Shown: positions 25,688-35,062, counted from the first letter of the stretch. The stretch: 64,000 nucleotides of DNA from UBA1351 sp963677625 (GCA_963677625.2 CAXXSW010000009.1:62001-126000); one strand, 5' to 3'. Program-made: numbers and translations. Notes: generated from the letters alone by a model not told the origin.

Positions 25688-27001
25688 TTAATTTATGGGG
25701 TACTTACTACTAATATCTTTCTGGGCTTGGTCCAAGGCTTCCTGGCTTGTTAAAATTCCAGCAGTTGCCTGTTCCAGATAAGAGCCAAGTATATCTGCTA
25801 CAGCATTGAAGTTCTCAAGTGAAGGTGGCATAACTAAATAATCTAGTGATTCAATGACCGCTATTTTGTTATCAGGGGGTGTAATGCTTAAGTATGCATC
25901 TTTTACTTCATCCGTTAAAGCCACTGGAAGGTCCCAATTGGCATCTAGTCTGATTTGAGCCGCTTCAGGACTTCCTGATATAAAGGCCGCCAACTTCATG
26001 GCTGCGTCCTTCTTATCTGTTTCCTGACTGACTACAATAGCATCTGAGAAAAAGTGTGTCGCTTTATCTTTAATACCGGGTTCAACGACAATATCCCAAT
26101 TGAAATCACAATTTTCGCTAAAGTCACCAAATGCCCAGATACCTGTTACAAGCATACCTAACCGACCAGACTTAAACAAGTCCCAGTCACCCATTCCACC
26201 CATTTGGTCTGCATTGGGTGTAACGTTGTATTTGTTGATTCTATCAATCATCATCTGAAGAGCCTCAACATTAGCATCCGAATTGATGGTATAAGCTGAC
26301 TGATCCCCATTCATCATGGAACCACCATTTTGAGCAACTGTCTTATAGAACTCCCAAGTTTGAATCGGCCTGAAAGTACCAAAATAGTCATCACCCATAG
26401 CTCTAATAGTCTCAGCTGCAGCCAATTCCTCAGCCCAAGTCCAATCATCCCTTGGATAATCAATTCCCGCCTCATCAAAAAGGTCCTTGTTGTAAATCAT
26501 AACAACATTGGAAAACTTTGTAGGAAGACCATATTGAACCCCATCAATGGCAAAGGCTTTCAGTGTCGTAGGATGAATCTCTGATGTATCAACGCCTTCG
26601 ATAGGTGCAATAACATTCTTTGTCGCATAGGCTCTAAAGTTTTCAATATTTAGTTCAAAAACGTCCGGTGTAGTTCCACCAGCTACATTAGTTGCGAGTT
26701 GCTGAAAATAATCATCAAAACCATAGGTTTGAACATTGACTTTTACATCCGGGTTTTCTTTCTCAAAAGCTTCAACCATTTTTAGTAAGGTTTCCTCGTT
26801 AGCACCTGAAGAAGAATAATTCATAAAAGTTATTTCAACCTGTTCCCCCTCATTGGATGATTCCGATTCGTCTGAAACATTTTCCTCTTTTGCCTTTTGA
26901 TTTGTTTCTGATGCATTACCATTTGTTTCATTTTCCCCACACCCTGCTATGACAAAAACTAATACCAATACAAGAGTAAACATCTTTACCTTAAGTTTCA
27001 T
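25688..27001 (-). CDS. Carbohydrate ABC transporter substrate-binding lipoprotein (SBP_bac_1)
   Basis: The start is taken at ATG 27001, 8 nt after AGGAGG; a TTG immediately before is less likely. The 437-residue product has a lipoprotein signal ending VIAGC, an acidic serine-rich linker (about residues 24-50), then a type II binding fold: VEITFMNYSSSGANEETLLK, FEKENPDVKVNVQTYGFDDY, GTTPDVFELNIENFRAYA, GLPTKFSNVVMIYNKDLFDE and GRLGMLVTGIWAFGDF. It is the first gene of the alpha-glucoside operon. A 19-bp LacI operator lies about 150 bp upstream at 27152-27170. Confidence 0.92.
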   Translation of the reverse strand: MKLKVKMFTLVLVLVFVIAGCGENETNGNASETNQKAKEENVSDESESSNEGEQVEITFMNYSSSGANEETLLKMVEAFEKENPDVKVNVQTYGFDDYFQQLATNVAGGTTPDVFELNIENFRAYATKNVIAPIEGVDTSEIHPTTLKAFAIDGVQYGLPTKFSNVVMIYNKDLFDEAGIDYPRDDWTWAEELAAAETIRAMGDDYFGTFRPIQTWEFYKTVAQNGGSMMNGDQSAYTINSDANVEALQMMIDRINKYNVTPNADQMGGMGDWDLFKSGRLGMLVTGIWAFGDFSENCDFNWDIVVEPGIKDKATHFFSDAIVVSQETDKKDAAMKLAAFISGSPEAAQIRLDANWDLPVALTDEVKDAYLSITPPDNKIAVIESLDYLVMPPSLENFNAVADILGSYLEQATAGILTSQEALDQAQKDISSKYPIN

Positions 27002-27151
27002 CAAAACTACCTCCTAATAAGAATATATATTATTTACGACACATATGCTACTCCTTCATATGGTCTTAATGCTACACATGAGTCATATTGCTCATCCTAT
27101 GGCAGAAACAGATTATCCTTACTGCCATCTCTTTACTATTTACTTTCAATC

Positions 27152-27170
27152 GGTTTAACGTTACACCTTT
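27152..27170. promoter_or_regulatory. LacI-family operator in front of the alpha-glucoside operon
   Basis: GGTTTAACGTTACACCTTT is identical over 19 bp to the sequence at 28257-28275 in front of the LacI gene. Its core TAACGTTA is a palindrome with the central CG usual for LacI-family sites. A copy before the transport operon and one before the regulator gene point to joint repression and autoregulation. Confidence 0.8.
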
Positions 27171-27192
27171 CATGTAAAAAAATTTAATCATT

Positions 27193-27215
27193 CCTACCAC
27201 CCTAAGGGTGATAGG
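27193..27215 (-). terminator. Terminator-like hairpin after the LacI gene
   Basis: A 10-bp stem (one G-U type pair) with a 3-base loop, CCTAYCACCC pairing with GGGTGRTAGG, lies 10 bp after the LacI stop codon. On the minus strand an AT-rich stretch with seven T follows after about 10 bp, so termination may be partial. Confidence 0.6.
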
Positions 27216-27224
27216 TTGTCATGA

Positions 27225-28235
27225 TTATTTTACTGAATCTTTAATATCCAAGGCTACTGGTAATACAATATTTTCCTGATAACCTTTTTCAGATAAGGAT
27301 TTCAACATAAGTTCAACCGCTTGATAACCTTTTTCATAAATATTCTGTTTCACTGACGTTAACTTAGGATGACTGATTTCCCTAACGAAAAGTCCATCAA
27401 ATCCAATAACAGATATATGGTCAGGAACCTTGACATCCATTTGCTTGAGACCTTCGATAATACCAAAGGCTACCATATCTGAAAAAGCAAAAACACCGTC
27501 AATCTCTTGTTCAACTAGGCAAGATGCTATTTGAACACCATAATCATAATTGGGATATCCTTGGAAAACATTTTCTTGACCAATACTCAGCTTCTTATCA
27601 TCAAGAAATGATTTAAAACCATTATATCGTTCCTGAGACACACCCTTTATAGAAATATCTGTGCACACGACACCAAAAGTTCTACAGCCTCTTAAAAACA
27701 AATATTCTGCTGCCATCCTTCCACCCATACTGTCATTGTTAACAACCGTAGAAATACTTCCTGAATTATCAACGTATGAATCCACTAGGACCATTGGAAT
27801 ATCTATATTCTTTAAGTTCAGATCAAACTGAACCTGGTCGGTTCCAAGAACGATGACACCATCAGCATTCCATAATTTTAAGGATGGATAATATACCTCA
27901 TTCTCGGCTACAAAACGTAACATCATATAGTATCCCTTTTTTCTAAGATTGTATTCAATACTGTTAATGAACTCACCATAGAATGGGTTATGCATGGGAT
28001 AATCCTTATCTGGATCATCATCAAGGGATTGAGGTATAATCAAAACAATTATATTGGAACTCTTTGATACGAGAGATCTGGCAGACATATTGGGAACATA
28101 ATCCAGTTCTTCCATGATTCTCTTAACCTTCTCAATGGTTTTAGTAGAAACCTTATGGTGTTTATTATTAATAACATTGGAGACAGTCATGGGACTTACT
28201 CCAGAAAGTTTCGCAATTTCTTTGATAGTTGTCAT
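27225..28235 (-). CDS. LacI-family transcriptional regulator of the alpha-glucoside operon
   Basis: 336 residues. The N-terminal helix-turn-helix is classical: TTIKEIAKLSGVSPMTVSNV followed by INNKHHKVSTKTIEKVKRIM and the hinge LDYVPNMSARSLVSKSS. The remainder is a periplasmic-binding-like sensor domain (GVIVLGTDQVQFDLNLKNID, RMAAEYLFLRGCRTFGVVCT, DGVFAFSDMVAFGIIEGLKQ, VPDHISVIGFDGLFVREISH). The effector is probably an oligosaccharide or one of its products. Operators at 27152 and 28257 share 19 identical bases, and the second abuts the -10 box of this gene, so it should repress itself. Confidence 0.95.
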   Translation of the reverse strand: MTTIKEIAKLSGVSPMTVSNVINNKHHKVSTKTIEKVKRIMEELDYVPNMSARSLVSKSSNIIVLIIPQSLDDDPDKDYPMHNPFYGEFINSIEYNLRKKGYYMMLRFVAENEVYYPSLKLWNADGVIVLGTDQVQFDLNLKNIDIPMVLVDSYVDNSGSISTVVNNDSMGGRMAAEYLFLRGCRTFGVVCTDISIKGVSQERYNGFKSFLDDKKLSIGQENVFQGYPNYDYGVQIASCLVEQEIDGVFAFSDMVAFGIIEGLKQMDVKVPDHISVIGFDGLFVREISHPKLTSVKQNIYEKGYQAVELMLKSLSEKGYQENIVLPVALDIKDSVK

Positions 28236-28256
28236 CTTATCACGTCTTCCTTGGTT

Positions 28257-28275
28257 GGTTTAACGTTACACCTTT
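28257..28275. promoter_or_regulatory. LacI-family operator at its own promoter
   Basis: Second copy of GGTTTAACGTTACACCTTT. It begins directly after the -10 box (28281-28276) in the direction of transcription, so a bound repressor would cover the transcription start. Confidence 0.82.
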
Positions 28276-28304
28276 ATTGTAGTCCCAATTTTCTTATCTG
28301 TCAA
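28276..28304 (-). promoter_or_regulatory. Sigma-A promoter of the LacI gene
   Basis: On the minus strand a perfect TTGACA (28304-28299) and TACAAT (28281-28276) are separated by 17 bp. Confidence 0.8.
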
Positions 28305-28350
28305 TACTGAATCTGACTTTATAAAATTATTATGCTCCTATTTCATTCTC

Positions 28351-29805
28351 TCACTCTTCCTTTAAAGGTACAAGCAATTGTCCACCCTCATGAACAAAAA
28401 TTTGAGGATATTCAAAAACAATTTCATAACTGTCACCTTCAACAGCATCTTCAAGAATCATATATGACTCTTTATAAGCCAAACCATCTTCAGGGTTTTG
28501 ATAATCACTATAACTAGCAGTTTTAGTCTGACTATCCTTTATCCCTAGAGACTGATACTTAAAATCTTCGTTTTCCAGATAAGAACTTTTGATTACCACA
28601 TGCTTGCCATCAACATAAGAATCTTCAATCACTACTTCATGTCCATAATAATCAACCTTTAGAGGAAATTCCGTATCTTGATCGATAAGGATTGGTTTCT
28701 GTTCAAGTACATAATAATAACTTGAAAATTCAAAGGTCACTGTGTCCAAATCTTCAAAATAAAGAGATGGTACAAACTTGAAGGTCTTGTCATCAACGGT
28801 CCTCCCCCAAGCTCCGTTTGCTACAGTGGGATTTTCTCCACCTGTTGAGAACGCTTGTAAATCTATAGACAATCCCAAGACCTTCCCTTTTTGACCATTG
28901 ACTGTAAGGTATCTATCTTCCACATCGGTATTGATTAGGAGATTCATCTGGCTAGGCGATAAAATCAACTGTTTAAATTCCATGATTCCTCCTTGGAACT
29001 CCATGGTTTGATGAATAGGTATTTCTTTATTCAGAAGAACGGTTTCTCGACTGATTGGTATGGTAATATTTTCTATCTTCACATAATCTCTATTTTCATC
29101 TCTTGAGCTTTCTAAAAAGTCAAATTCTAGGTCATCTCCAATTTCTTCATCATTGATTGAAATCTCAGTAGTAAACTCATCTGAACTTCCATCTATAAAC
29201 CTAGGATTAGCAGAGATCCGACACGACAAAGTTAAATTCTCACCTTCATCTAATAAATCCCTTATATATGTATTAGCCTCATCTCCAAACTCAAAAGTTG
29301 TATACTGCTCACTTACATAGGACGAAGATGATACTGACGGTGCAACTAAGTGCAAACTAAAATCACTAGCTACTAACTCTTTCATAATCATATCTTCATC
29401 AACCATGAAGAGTCGCCCCTGTAGACTGACTCTCTCTTCATCAACAAGTATATCATTGAGAATAAGTTTATAACCATCCTGTAAGACAACCACTTCATCC
29501 AAAATCGGATAACCATTTTTTGCAGCATTTTTAATACCATCATCTCCACGAATCATTTCAGCAAGTACTTTAAGTCCTGGAACCTCCTTAACCATATCTG
29601 CAAAACTTTCATTGGAATAAATAAAAAAGCTTAGCAAGCCAATAACTATAATCATACCTGCTACGGCTCTGGAAATCTCTTTCAAGATAAAACTTTTTTT
29701 AACCGGTAACCTGTCTATAGTTTCTTGTATCGACTCATCCAAAGATTCAGGAATTGGGATATCTATTTTTTTGATTTCTTCTATTAATATATCTTTATTA
29801 TCCAT
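28351..29805 (-). CDS. DUF4179 membrane protein, probable anti-sigma factor
   Basis: The start at 29805 (MDNKDILIEE) has AGGAG 7 nt upstream and lies within the sigma-factor gene's last codons. The 484-residue product has a short cytoplasmic N terminus (1-45), one transmembrane helix (about 47-64) and a large extracytoplasmic part. The stretch after the helix, SFADMVKEVPGLKVLAEMIR, is typical of DUF4179 proteins, which occur beside ECF sigma factors in Clostridia and Bacilli. The cytoplasmic part would hold the sigma factor until an outside signal is sensed; that function is inferred from gene order. The overlap of 8 bp with the sigma gene ensures matched levels. Confidence 0.85.
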   Translation of the reverse strand: MDNKDILIEEIKKIDIPIPESLDESIQETIDRLPVKKSFILKEISRAVAGMIIVIGLLSFFIYSNESFADMVKEVPGLKVLAEMIRGDDGIKNAAKNGYPILDEVVVLQDGYKLILNDILVDEERVSLQGRLFMVDEDMIMKELVASDFSLHLVAPSVSSSSYVSEQYTTFEFGDEANTYIRDLLDEGENLTLSCRISANPRFIDGSSDEFTTEISINDEEIGDDLEFDFLESSRDENRDYVKIENITIPISRETVLLNKEIPIHQTMEFQGGIMEFKQLILSPSQMNLLINTDVEDRYLTVNGQKGKVLGLSIDLQAFSTGGENPTVANGAWGRTVDDKTFKFVPSLYFEDLDTVTFEFSSYYYVLEQKPILIDQDTEFPLKVDYYGHEVVIEDSYVDGKHVVIKSSYLENEDFKYQSLGIKDSQTKTASYSDYQNPEDGLAYKESYMILEDAVEGDSYEIVFEYPQIFVHEGGQLLVPLKEE

Positions 29806-30337
29806 TATTTTTCTCCTCTTCATCATACAAATTCCTCATCTTCTGAATAGACCTATAATATTGACTTTTAACTGTGTTCTCATTTAATTCAAGCATAAAT
29901 CCAATTTCAGAAAACGTATAGAGGTCTCTAGCCTTTAATAGGACAATAACCCGATCATCTTCATCTAGTGAATTCAAGAGCTTGTCCAGATCAAGTCGAT
30001 TGATCACCTCACCTTCAACAGAATCCCTATGAGGTAGCGTACTGATAAAGTCTTCTATATATACTAACTTGTTTTGTTTTCTCAATATCATTTTAGCCTC
30101 ATTAGCTACAATATTAAGAAACCAAGACTTAAAAGAAGAGGAATCTTTCAATTGACTAATGCCACTATAGGCTTTCTCAATGCCTGATGACAAAGCATCC
30201 TGACTATCTGCTTCATTTTTCAAAAAATAATAGGCTAAACGATATCCATCTAATCGAAGGTCCCATACACATTCTGAAAAAGCCTTTTTATTACCTTTAA
30301 TGGCTTTTTTTATTTTTCTTTGGGTCAAACTCTCCAT
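29798..30337 (-). CDS. ECF-type RNA polymerase sigma factor
   Basis: 179 residues, the usual size. Region 2 reads AYYFLKNEADSQDALSSGIE and KAYSGISQLKDSSSFKSWFL; region 4 reads LLNSLDEDDRVIVLLKARDL and YTFSEIGFMLELNENTVKSQ, ending YYRSIQKMRNLYDEEEKNN. This is the SigV/SigW-like layout. It directs transcription of a small stress or envelope regulon and is controlled by the DUF4179 protein encoded with it. A TGAAAC-N17-CATCTA element 70-95 bp upstream resembles an ECF promoter, which suggests autoregulation. Confidence 0.93.
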   Translation of the reverse strand: MESLTQRKIKKAIKGNKKAFSECVWDLRLDGYRLAYYFLKNEADSQDALSSGIEKAYSGISQLKDSSSFKSWFLNIVANEAKMILRKQNKLVYIEDFISTLPHRDSVEGEVINRLDLDKLLNSLDEDDRVIVLLKARDLYTFSEIGFMLELNENTVKSQYYRSIQKMRNLYDEEEKNNG

Positions 30338-30404
30338 AGTTTCAATTCCTCAATCCTTTTGCATTTGTGATTGCAATCTTTTAGTTATATATGCTTCTAT
30401 ATAT

Positions 30405-30433
30405 TAGATGCATGTACTGGTAAAAAAGTTTCA
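30405..30433 (-). promoter_or_regulatory. Candidate ECF-sigma promoter in front of the sigma factor gene
   Basis: On the minus strand TGAAAC (30433-30428), followed by a T-run, and CATCTA (30410-30405) are spaced 17 bp. This resembles ECF promoters (TGAAAC ... CGTCTA), with CATC replacing CGTC. It is a motif-based inference. Confidence 0.45.
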
Positions 30434-30454
30434 ATACATTTCATTTTTTTTAGA

Positions 30455-30569
30455 AAAACAAAGAGGCTCCGCCTCGTTCGCTTTGCGATTGTTGCGCCAG
30501 GAAAGTTTCCTTAACATTTTATGAGATGCTTCTACTCATGAAATTCAAATAGAGAACTTTCCTAGTATA
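30455..30569. repeat. Structured intergenic repeat, module 1, copy A
   Basis: This 115-bp block opens with AACAAAGAGGCTCCGCCTCG, in which GAGGC-TCC-GCCTC is a hairpin, and continues with TTCGCTTTGCGATTG and a second stem ATGAG/CTCAT. It ends AACTTTCCTAGTATA. The same module recurs at 52581-52691 (most positions conserved), and its first about 50 bp recur at 42334-42387. It lies between the ECF operon and the MATE gene. No coding frame is conserved between copies. Confidence 0.8.
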
Positions 30570-30661
30570 GAGCAAAGAGGATGTTTTACATCCTCGGTTT
30601 TGCCGAAGGGAAATTGTTCCAACTGCCGACGGAAAGTCCTATGGAGGACTTTCCTAGTATA
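30570..30661. repeat. Structured intergenic repeat, module 2, copy A
   Basis: This 92-bp block is nearly identical to 52491-52580. It holds three hairpins: GAGGATG-TTTTA-CATCCTC, CGGTTTTGCCG, and GGAAAGTCC-TATGGA-GGACTTTCC (30631-30654). It starts with the same AGCAAAGAGG and ends with the same CTTTCCTAGTATAG as module 1. The order here is module 1 then 2; at 52.5 kb it is 2 then 1. The remainder of 30662-30726 shows nothing notable. Confidence 0.8.
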
Positions 30662-30726
30662 GAACAAAAAGCAGATTCAACTTAATGAACCTGCATCTGC
30701 CACTTCCTTTGTTTGGAGTCCTATTC

Positions 30727-32088
30727 TTACCCCTTTGGAGTCAAAACCTTTTTCATTTTATAGAATGTATAGCCAAGTGCAAGAACAACTGCACTCCAGT
30801 TAATCACTACAATACTGAACCAAATACCATTAATTCCCATATTCAACATACCGGCTAATCCCTGAAAGAGGATTATAGGCATTGAATATCTGTCGATACA
30901 GTCCTATTACTACAGTAAAATTGGGTTTCTTTATTCCCTGAAGGACAGAGGTTAATACATTAAGTATTACATAGGTAGGTAAAGCAAAGGCTTCGATTCT
31001 TAAATAAGCGGTTCCTGCTTGTATGACTGTTGAATCTGAATTAAAGAAACTCAAAAGAAATGGAGCAAATGGATATATAATTGCAGCTGCAACAACCATC
31101 ATAATGACGCCTACATAAAGACTTATTTTTTTTACATCATAAATAACGATGATACTTACCCGCACCATAATTCTGGCCAGCCTATAGTTAGAACGGCTAT
31201 ATTAAGACCCATAGCAGGTAATAAAGCAATCTGCTCAATACGCATGGATGCTCCATAGGCAGCTATTGTTACAGGCCCAGGGGCAAATCTTAAGATAAAA
31301 TAGTTAATAATAAAGATACCAATAGCTATAGTCCCAATATTTAAGCTTGCAGGAACTCCTTGTTTTACTAAGTCAAGGATAGTTGCTTTTGAAGGACGAC
31401 ACCCCATAAAATCAGACCATCTAAAATAGTAACTCTTAAGTAATCGCCAACTCAAATATACTGAACCAATACCCTGTATAATAACAGTGGCCAAGGCAAC
31501 ACCAAGTGTTCCTAATTTTGGTAGATTAAACCAACCAAAAATAAAAAGGGGATCAAGTATTAGGTTTAATATAAAACCTATAATCAAAAAATTTCTATAT
31601 GACTTAGTATCCCCTTGGGCATTAAGTAGCCCATTTACTATTGAATTATACACAAAAAATGCAGAGCCATAAAATATGACTTCTGTATAAGCAACTCCCA
31701 GTCTATAGGCCTCTCCACTTGCACCGGAAAGGGTAAAAAGCCAAGGAATTAGAAATCCTGATGACAAAGTTATCATGAATACAGCTATAATTCCAAGTAT
31801 AACTGCATTGTAGGCTAGGTCATGAAATGTTTTTTCTTTCCCTGATCCAAGAGCTATTGCAGACAGAGCAGAGGTTCCGTTGCCAATACCTGAGCTTAAG
31901 CCTAAAATAATAAAGAAAATCGGGAAGGATATAGTCATACCAGCTAAAGCTTCTGTACTAATCTGTCCTGCATAAAAAGTATCCACCACATTATACATGG
32001 TATTAAAAAACATGCCTATACTGGCAGGAATAGATAAATGTCGTATGTGATGAGCTATGGAGCCTTCTGTAAGGTTATATTGACTCAT
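30727..32088 (-). pseudogene. MATE-family multidrug efflux transporter, broken by three single-base gains
   Basis: Reading through the breaks gives about 452 residues, the full MATE length. The intact first part (MSQYNLTEGSIAHHIRHLSI, then GMFFNTMYNVVDTFYAGQIS) covers residues 1-305. An extra G near 31181 changes ...TIAGQNYGAG to a stop, an extra T near 31141 is needed to explain the jump into YDVKKISLYVGVIM, and an extra A near 30882 separates GLYRQIF from MPIILFQGLAG. The protein then ends MGINGIWFSIVVINWSAVVL and LTPKG with a normal stop at 30727. Intact, it would export cationic drugs using a sodium or proton gradient. Either the gene is recently dead or the sequence has local insertion errors. 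Confidence 0.85.
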
Positions 32089-32232
32089 TGAAACCTCCTT
32101 CTATGATACAGTTATATTTATTTATGAATACATAAGAAGATTTTATTCCTATTTAGATTATATGCCTGAGCTTCCTATTATAGCAAATATTTAATTCATT
32201 CTTGGCATTTACAGAAAACAAAATGATAGATT

Positions 32233-32261
32233 TTGACATTCATAAATATTTGATGTATTAT
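32233..32261 (+). promoter_or_regulatory. Sigma-A promoter for the questin-oxidase-like gene
   Basis: A perfect TTGACA (32233-32238) and TATTAT (32256-32261) with 17-bp spacing lie 48 bp before the ATG at 32309; GGGAGG precedes the ATG. Confidence 0.65.
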
Positions 32262-32308
32262 CAACGAAAACGGTTCTCATATAATCTAGGAATACAGGGA
32301 GGTAGCCA

Positions 32309-33269
32309 ATGAATAAACACTATTCACCCATCCACAGTAATAATTTTACCAACCATTTATCCATGTATGAACAAGCTCTTAGACGCTTGAATATAGATGA
32401 CAAGCTAATAAAAGAGCGATGTCTTGATTATGTTAATTCTAGGCCTTTAAGGGATATTAACGATAAGAGCATTTCCTTAAGCAAAAAAGAAGAAAAATAC
32501 CTTGTAACGCTACCAATATTATGTGAAACAAACCCAACCCCTAGAAGACTTTCTTAGGCCACTACTCAAAGATACTTATCCATCTCTAGATGCCCACCTC
32601 TTCCATGGACTGATACGACTAGCTTTTGCTGTAGATAATCCCGATCAGGATGAAATGGCTAAGGCTCTCGCATTTTGGGACACTCTTAGCCATGCTGAAG
32701 AAGACTTTCATGTCTATACTGTTAATGTAACTCCAAAAAAATCATCAACAGTACCAAAAGAAGATTTTAAGCACTTAATGGATTTAAGAAGTTCATTAGA
32801 TTTCAATTTAGGGGACTTATCAATATCAGAGAATTTAGAAAAATTTATTAACACACCTAAACTTACAGATGCTATAACGAATCTGGTTATAGAAGATGAT
32901 ATCGAAAAAAGAATTGGATTTACTCTAGGCTTATGGTTCTTAATAACTAGAGATTTCGTAGTTCTTCACATTGTCAATGCATTTAATGCCTTAACCCGGC
33001 TTAAGCCATATATAGATAATTATAACCAATGGCTTCAAACGTTTTGGATTAAGGCACAAGTTTATAGTTTGATTAGTGATGAGCGATTACCGGTTATCAA
33101 GATTGAAATAAAATCTTGGGATGAGATAATGGATGAGGTTCATGCTGCTTCAGAAGTTCATGATATTAAGTTGATCTACGCTTGCAAGGAACTTAGCGAA
33201 AGGCTAAATCTTGTGATATTCAACAAGATTGCTCATATCGTCAGTCATAAATATTGGCTCCATCAATAA
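32309..33269 (+). pseudogene. Questin-oxidase-like protein (DUF4243), one frameshift
   Basis: Two overlapping frames make one about 319-residue protein. The first (32309-32557) encodes MNKHYSPIHSNNFTNHLSMY to YLVTLPI; the second (from about 32520) continues YYVKQTQPLEDFLRPLLKDT and HLFHGLIRLAFAVDNPDQDE, which is the signature HG-x-IRLAxA region of the questin oxidase family, then ENLEKFINTPKLTDAITNLV and HIVNAFNALTRLKPYI. One extra base near 32510-32522 accounts for the change of frame. Fungal members carry out oxidative ring cleavage of questin; bacterial members have no known substrate. The gene is single, with its own promoter, and may be intact if the extra base is an artefact. Confidence 0.72.
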
Positions 33270-33287
33270 CTTGGAAAGAATACCGGA

Positions 33288-34979
33288 TTAATATTCAATC
33301 CGATTTCGTCCTAATTCTTTTGCCTTATAGAGCATCTTGTCTGCTTGCGCAAACAATCGATCACGACTATAGGCTTTTGAATGGCCTATTCCTCCACTTA
33401 TAGTGATTCCTCCATTTATGGCCTCAATATAGGTATTTTCAATCTCTTTACGAATATTTTCGGCAACTTCAGCAGCCTCCTGGAGATTAAAATTAGGGAG
33501 TATAATAATGAACTCCTCTCCACCAAATCTTCCAACATATCCTCCATGGGGTGTATGTACTTTTATCTGATTAGCAGTGATTTTTAGGGTCTCATCCCCT
33601 ACACTGTGGCCAAAATTATCATTGACATTTTTGAAGTAATCAATATCCATAATAATAATTCCAGTCGTATCAGGTGTTTCAATAAGAATCCGATCAAGTA
33701 TTTCCATAATATGACGGCGGTTATAAATACCTGTTAATTCATCATAATGAAGCAGATGATTAATTCTCTCAGTCATGGAATTAGTAACTTCTGCTAATTC
33801 GGAAAAATCTGTGTAATCTAGGTTTTCAATCTGAATGGGTTCTAGTTTCATTCTTGCTGATATCATTGCATCCCGAAATATACTAAAATTCATTTTAACT
33901 TTAGACATAAACTTATTGACTTGAATAATAGTAGCAGTAAGTAAAAAGGCCAAAATTGCTAGAATAAGAAGAATCCGAGTTATTATAAATTGACTCAATT
34001 CTTTTTCCTTCATATGAATCCTATTATCCAAGTCAGAAACATCCACACCTGTTCCTATAACCCACTCCCATTGAGGTAGGGGCTCTACATAGGTCAACTT
34101 TCTATAATAGCCCTGTTCATCCTTGTTGGGCCAGTAGTGTTCAAGGTAGCCTCCACCATTTTCTATACACAACTTAATCTGTTCTTGGTAGACTTTTGCA
34201 CCATTAATATCTTCTAACTCATAGTGGTTAATCCCAACCATCTCCGGATAAACACCATTAGCCAATTCAACTCCACTAAAATCATGCAAAAAAACATACT
34301 GGTTATTATCCTCGCCATACTGGATAGAATCAACATATTCCAAAACTTCTTTCTGAATCACCCTAGTTATATCATTCAGGTAGTCTCCACAGCCTAAATA
34401 CCATCCATAAGGTTCAAAACCTTTAACAAAAGTAATTTTTTTATGAGTATTATCATCACCACTATCAGGCTTCCTCCAATAACCTTCTACGTAACCTTCA
34501 CCTATCTCTTCTACGGTCTTAATTTCATCACGGATAACGAATCGACCATCGTCATCCTGCAAATCAATCAAGTTCTTTCCTTCGTTTTCAGGATAAACTG
34601 GATATAAGATGACGTCACCTTCTAGAGTATCTATAAAAAAGTAGCCACGATTATCATTAAACCTTATGTCTCTTAAGGCGTCCTTTATCATCCCAGTAAT
34701 TTCTTCTTGGGTATGGCTGTCCTTATTCTGGTTATAGATACTATACATTACCGAATAAGCTTCATAGGTTCTAGAACGAAGTTCGTTCCTCAGTACTTTC
34801 TCAGTCTCATGACTGCGGTAATCCGTATAATCAATAACAGCTGCTACACGTTCCTTTAATTGAGCTTTCACATAATCTGTCTGAATCTGGTTTAAAGCCT
34901 CAATATCATCTTCAAACAAATAGACACTATCAATAAGCCACATAAATCCCTGAACTATTATAGCACCTGTGACAATCAT
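33288..34979 (-). CDS. Membrane diguanylate cyclase with double Cache sensor and GGDEF domain
   Basis: 563 residues from ATG 34979. After a hydrophobic N terminus come two Cache-type extracellular units (GYFFIDTLEGDVILYPVYPE and NQYVFLHDFSGVELANGVYP, each with a following W-x-G or Y-W block), a second transmembrane helix (about 335-352), a HAMP-like linker, and a GGDEF domain: HYDELTGIYNRRHIMEILDR, DIDYFKNVNDNFGHSVGDET, and the active-site loop FGGEEF. It should make cyclic di-GMP in answer to a small outside ligand. Upstream, an ATG at 35025 followed by seven A would give MKKVRRLLSLNKVIIM in frame if the run had six A. An AAGG 8 nt before 34979 supports the shorter start as an alternative. 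Confidence 0.88.
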   Translation of the reverse strand: MIVTGAIIVQGFMWLIDSVYLFEDDIEALNQIQTDYVKAQLKERVAAVIDYTDYRSHETEKVLRNELRSRTYEAYSVMYSIYNQNKDSHTQEEITGMIKDALRDIRFNDNRGYFFIDTLEGDVILYPVYPENEGKNLIDLQDDDGRFVIRDEIKTVEEIGEGYVEGYWRKPDSGDDNTHKKITFVKGFEPYGWYLGCGDYLNDITRVIQKEVLEYVDSIQYGEDNNQYVFLHDFSGVELANGVYPEMVGINHYELEDINGAKVYQEQIKLCIENGGGYLEHYWPNKDEQGYYRKLTYVEPLPQWEWVIGTGVDVSDLDNRIHMKEKELSQFIITRILLILAILAFLLTATIIQVNKFMSKVKMNFSIFRDAMISARMKLEPIQIENLDYTDFSELAEVTNSMTERINHLLHYDELTGIYNRRHIMEILDRILIETPDTTGIIIMDIDYFKNVNDNFGHSVGDETLKITANQIKVHTPHGGYVGRFGGEEFIIILPNFNLQEAAEVAENIRKEIENTYIEAINGGITISGGIGHSKAYSRDRLFAQADKMLYKAKELGRNRIEY

Positions 34980-35062
34980 TATAATTACCTTATTTAAAGA
35001 TAAAAGCCTTCTTACTTTTTTTCATTTAATCATCTACCATCTTTAGATTTTTCATACAACTA

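Noticed and set aside
30455..30661. CRISPR-like array or rho-independent terminators
   Set aside because: The blocks are unequal, adjacent and not regularly spaced, and the hairpins are not followed by T-runs; they are better described as dispersed structured repeats.
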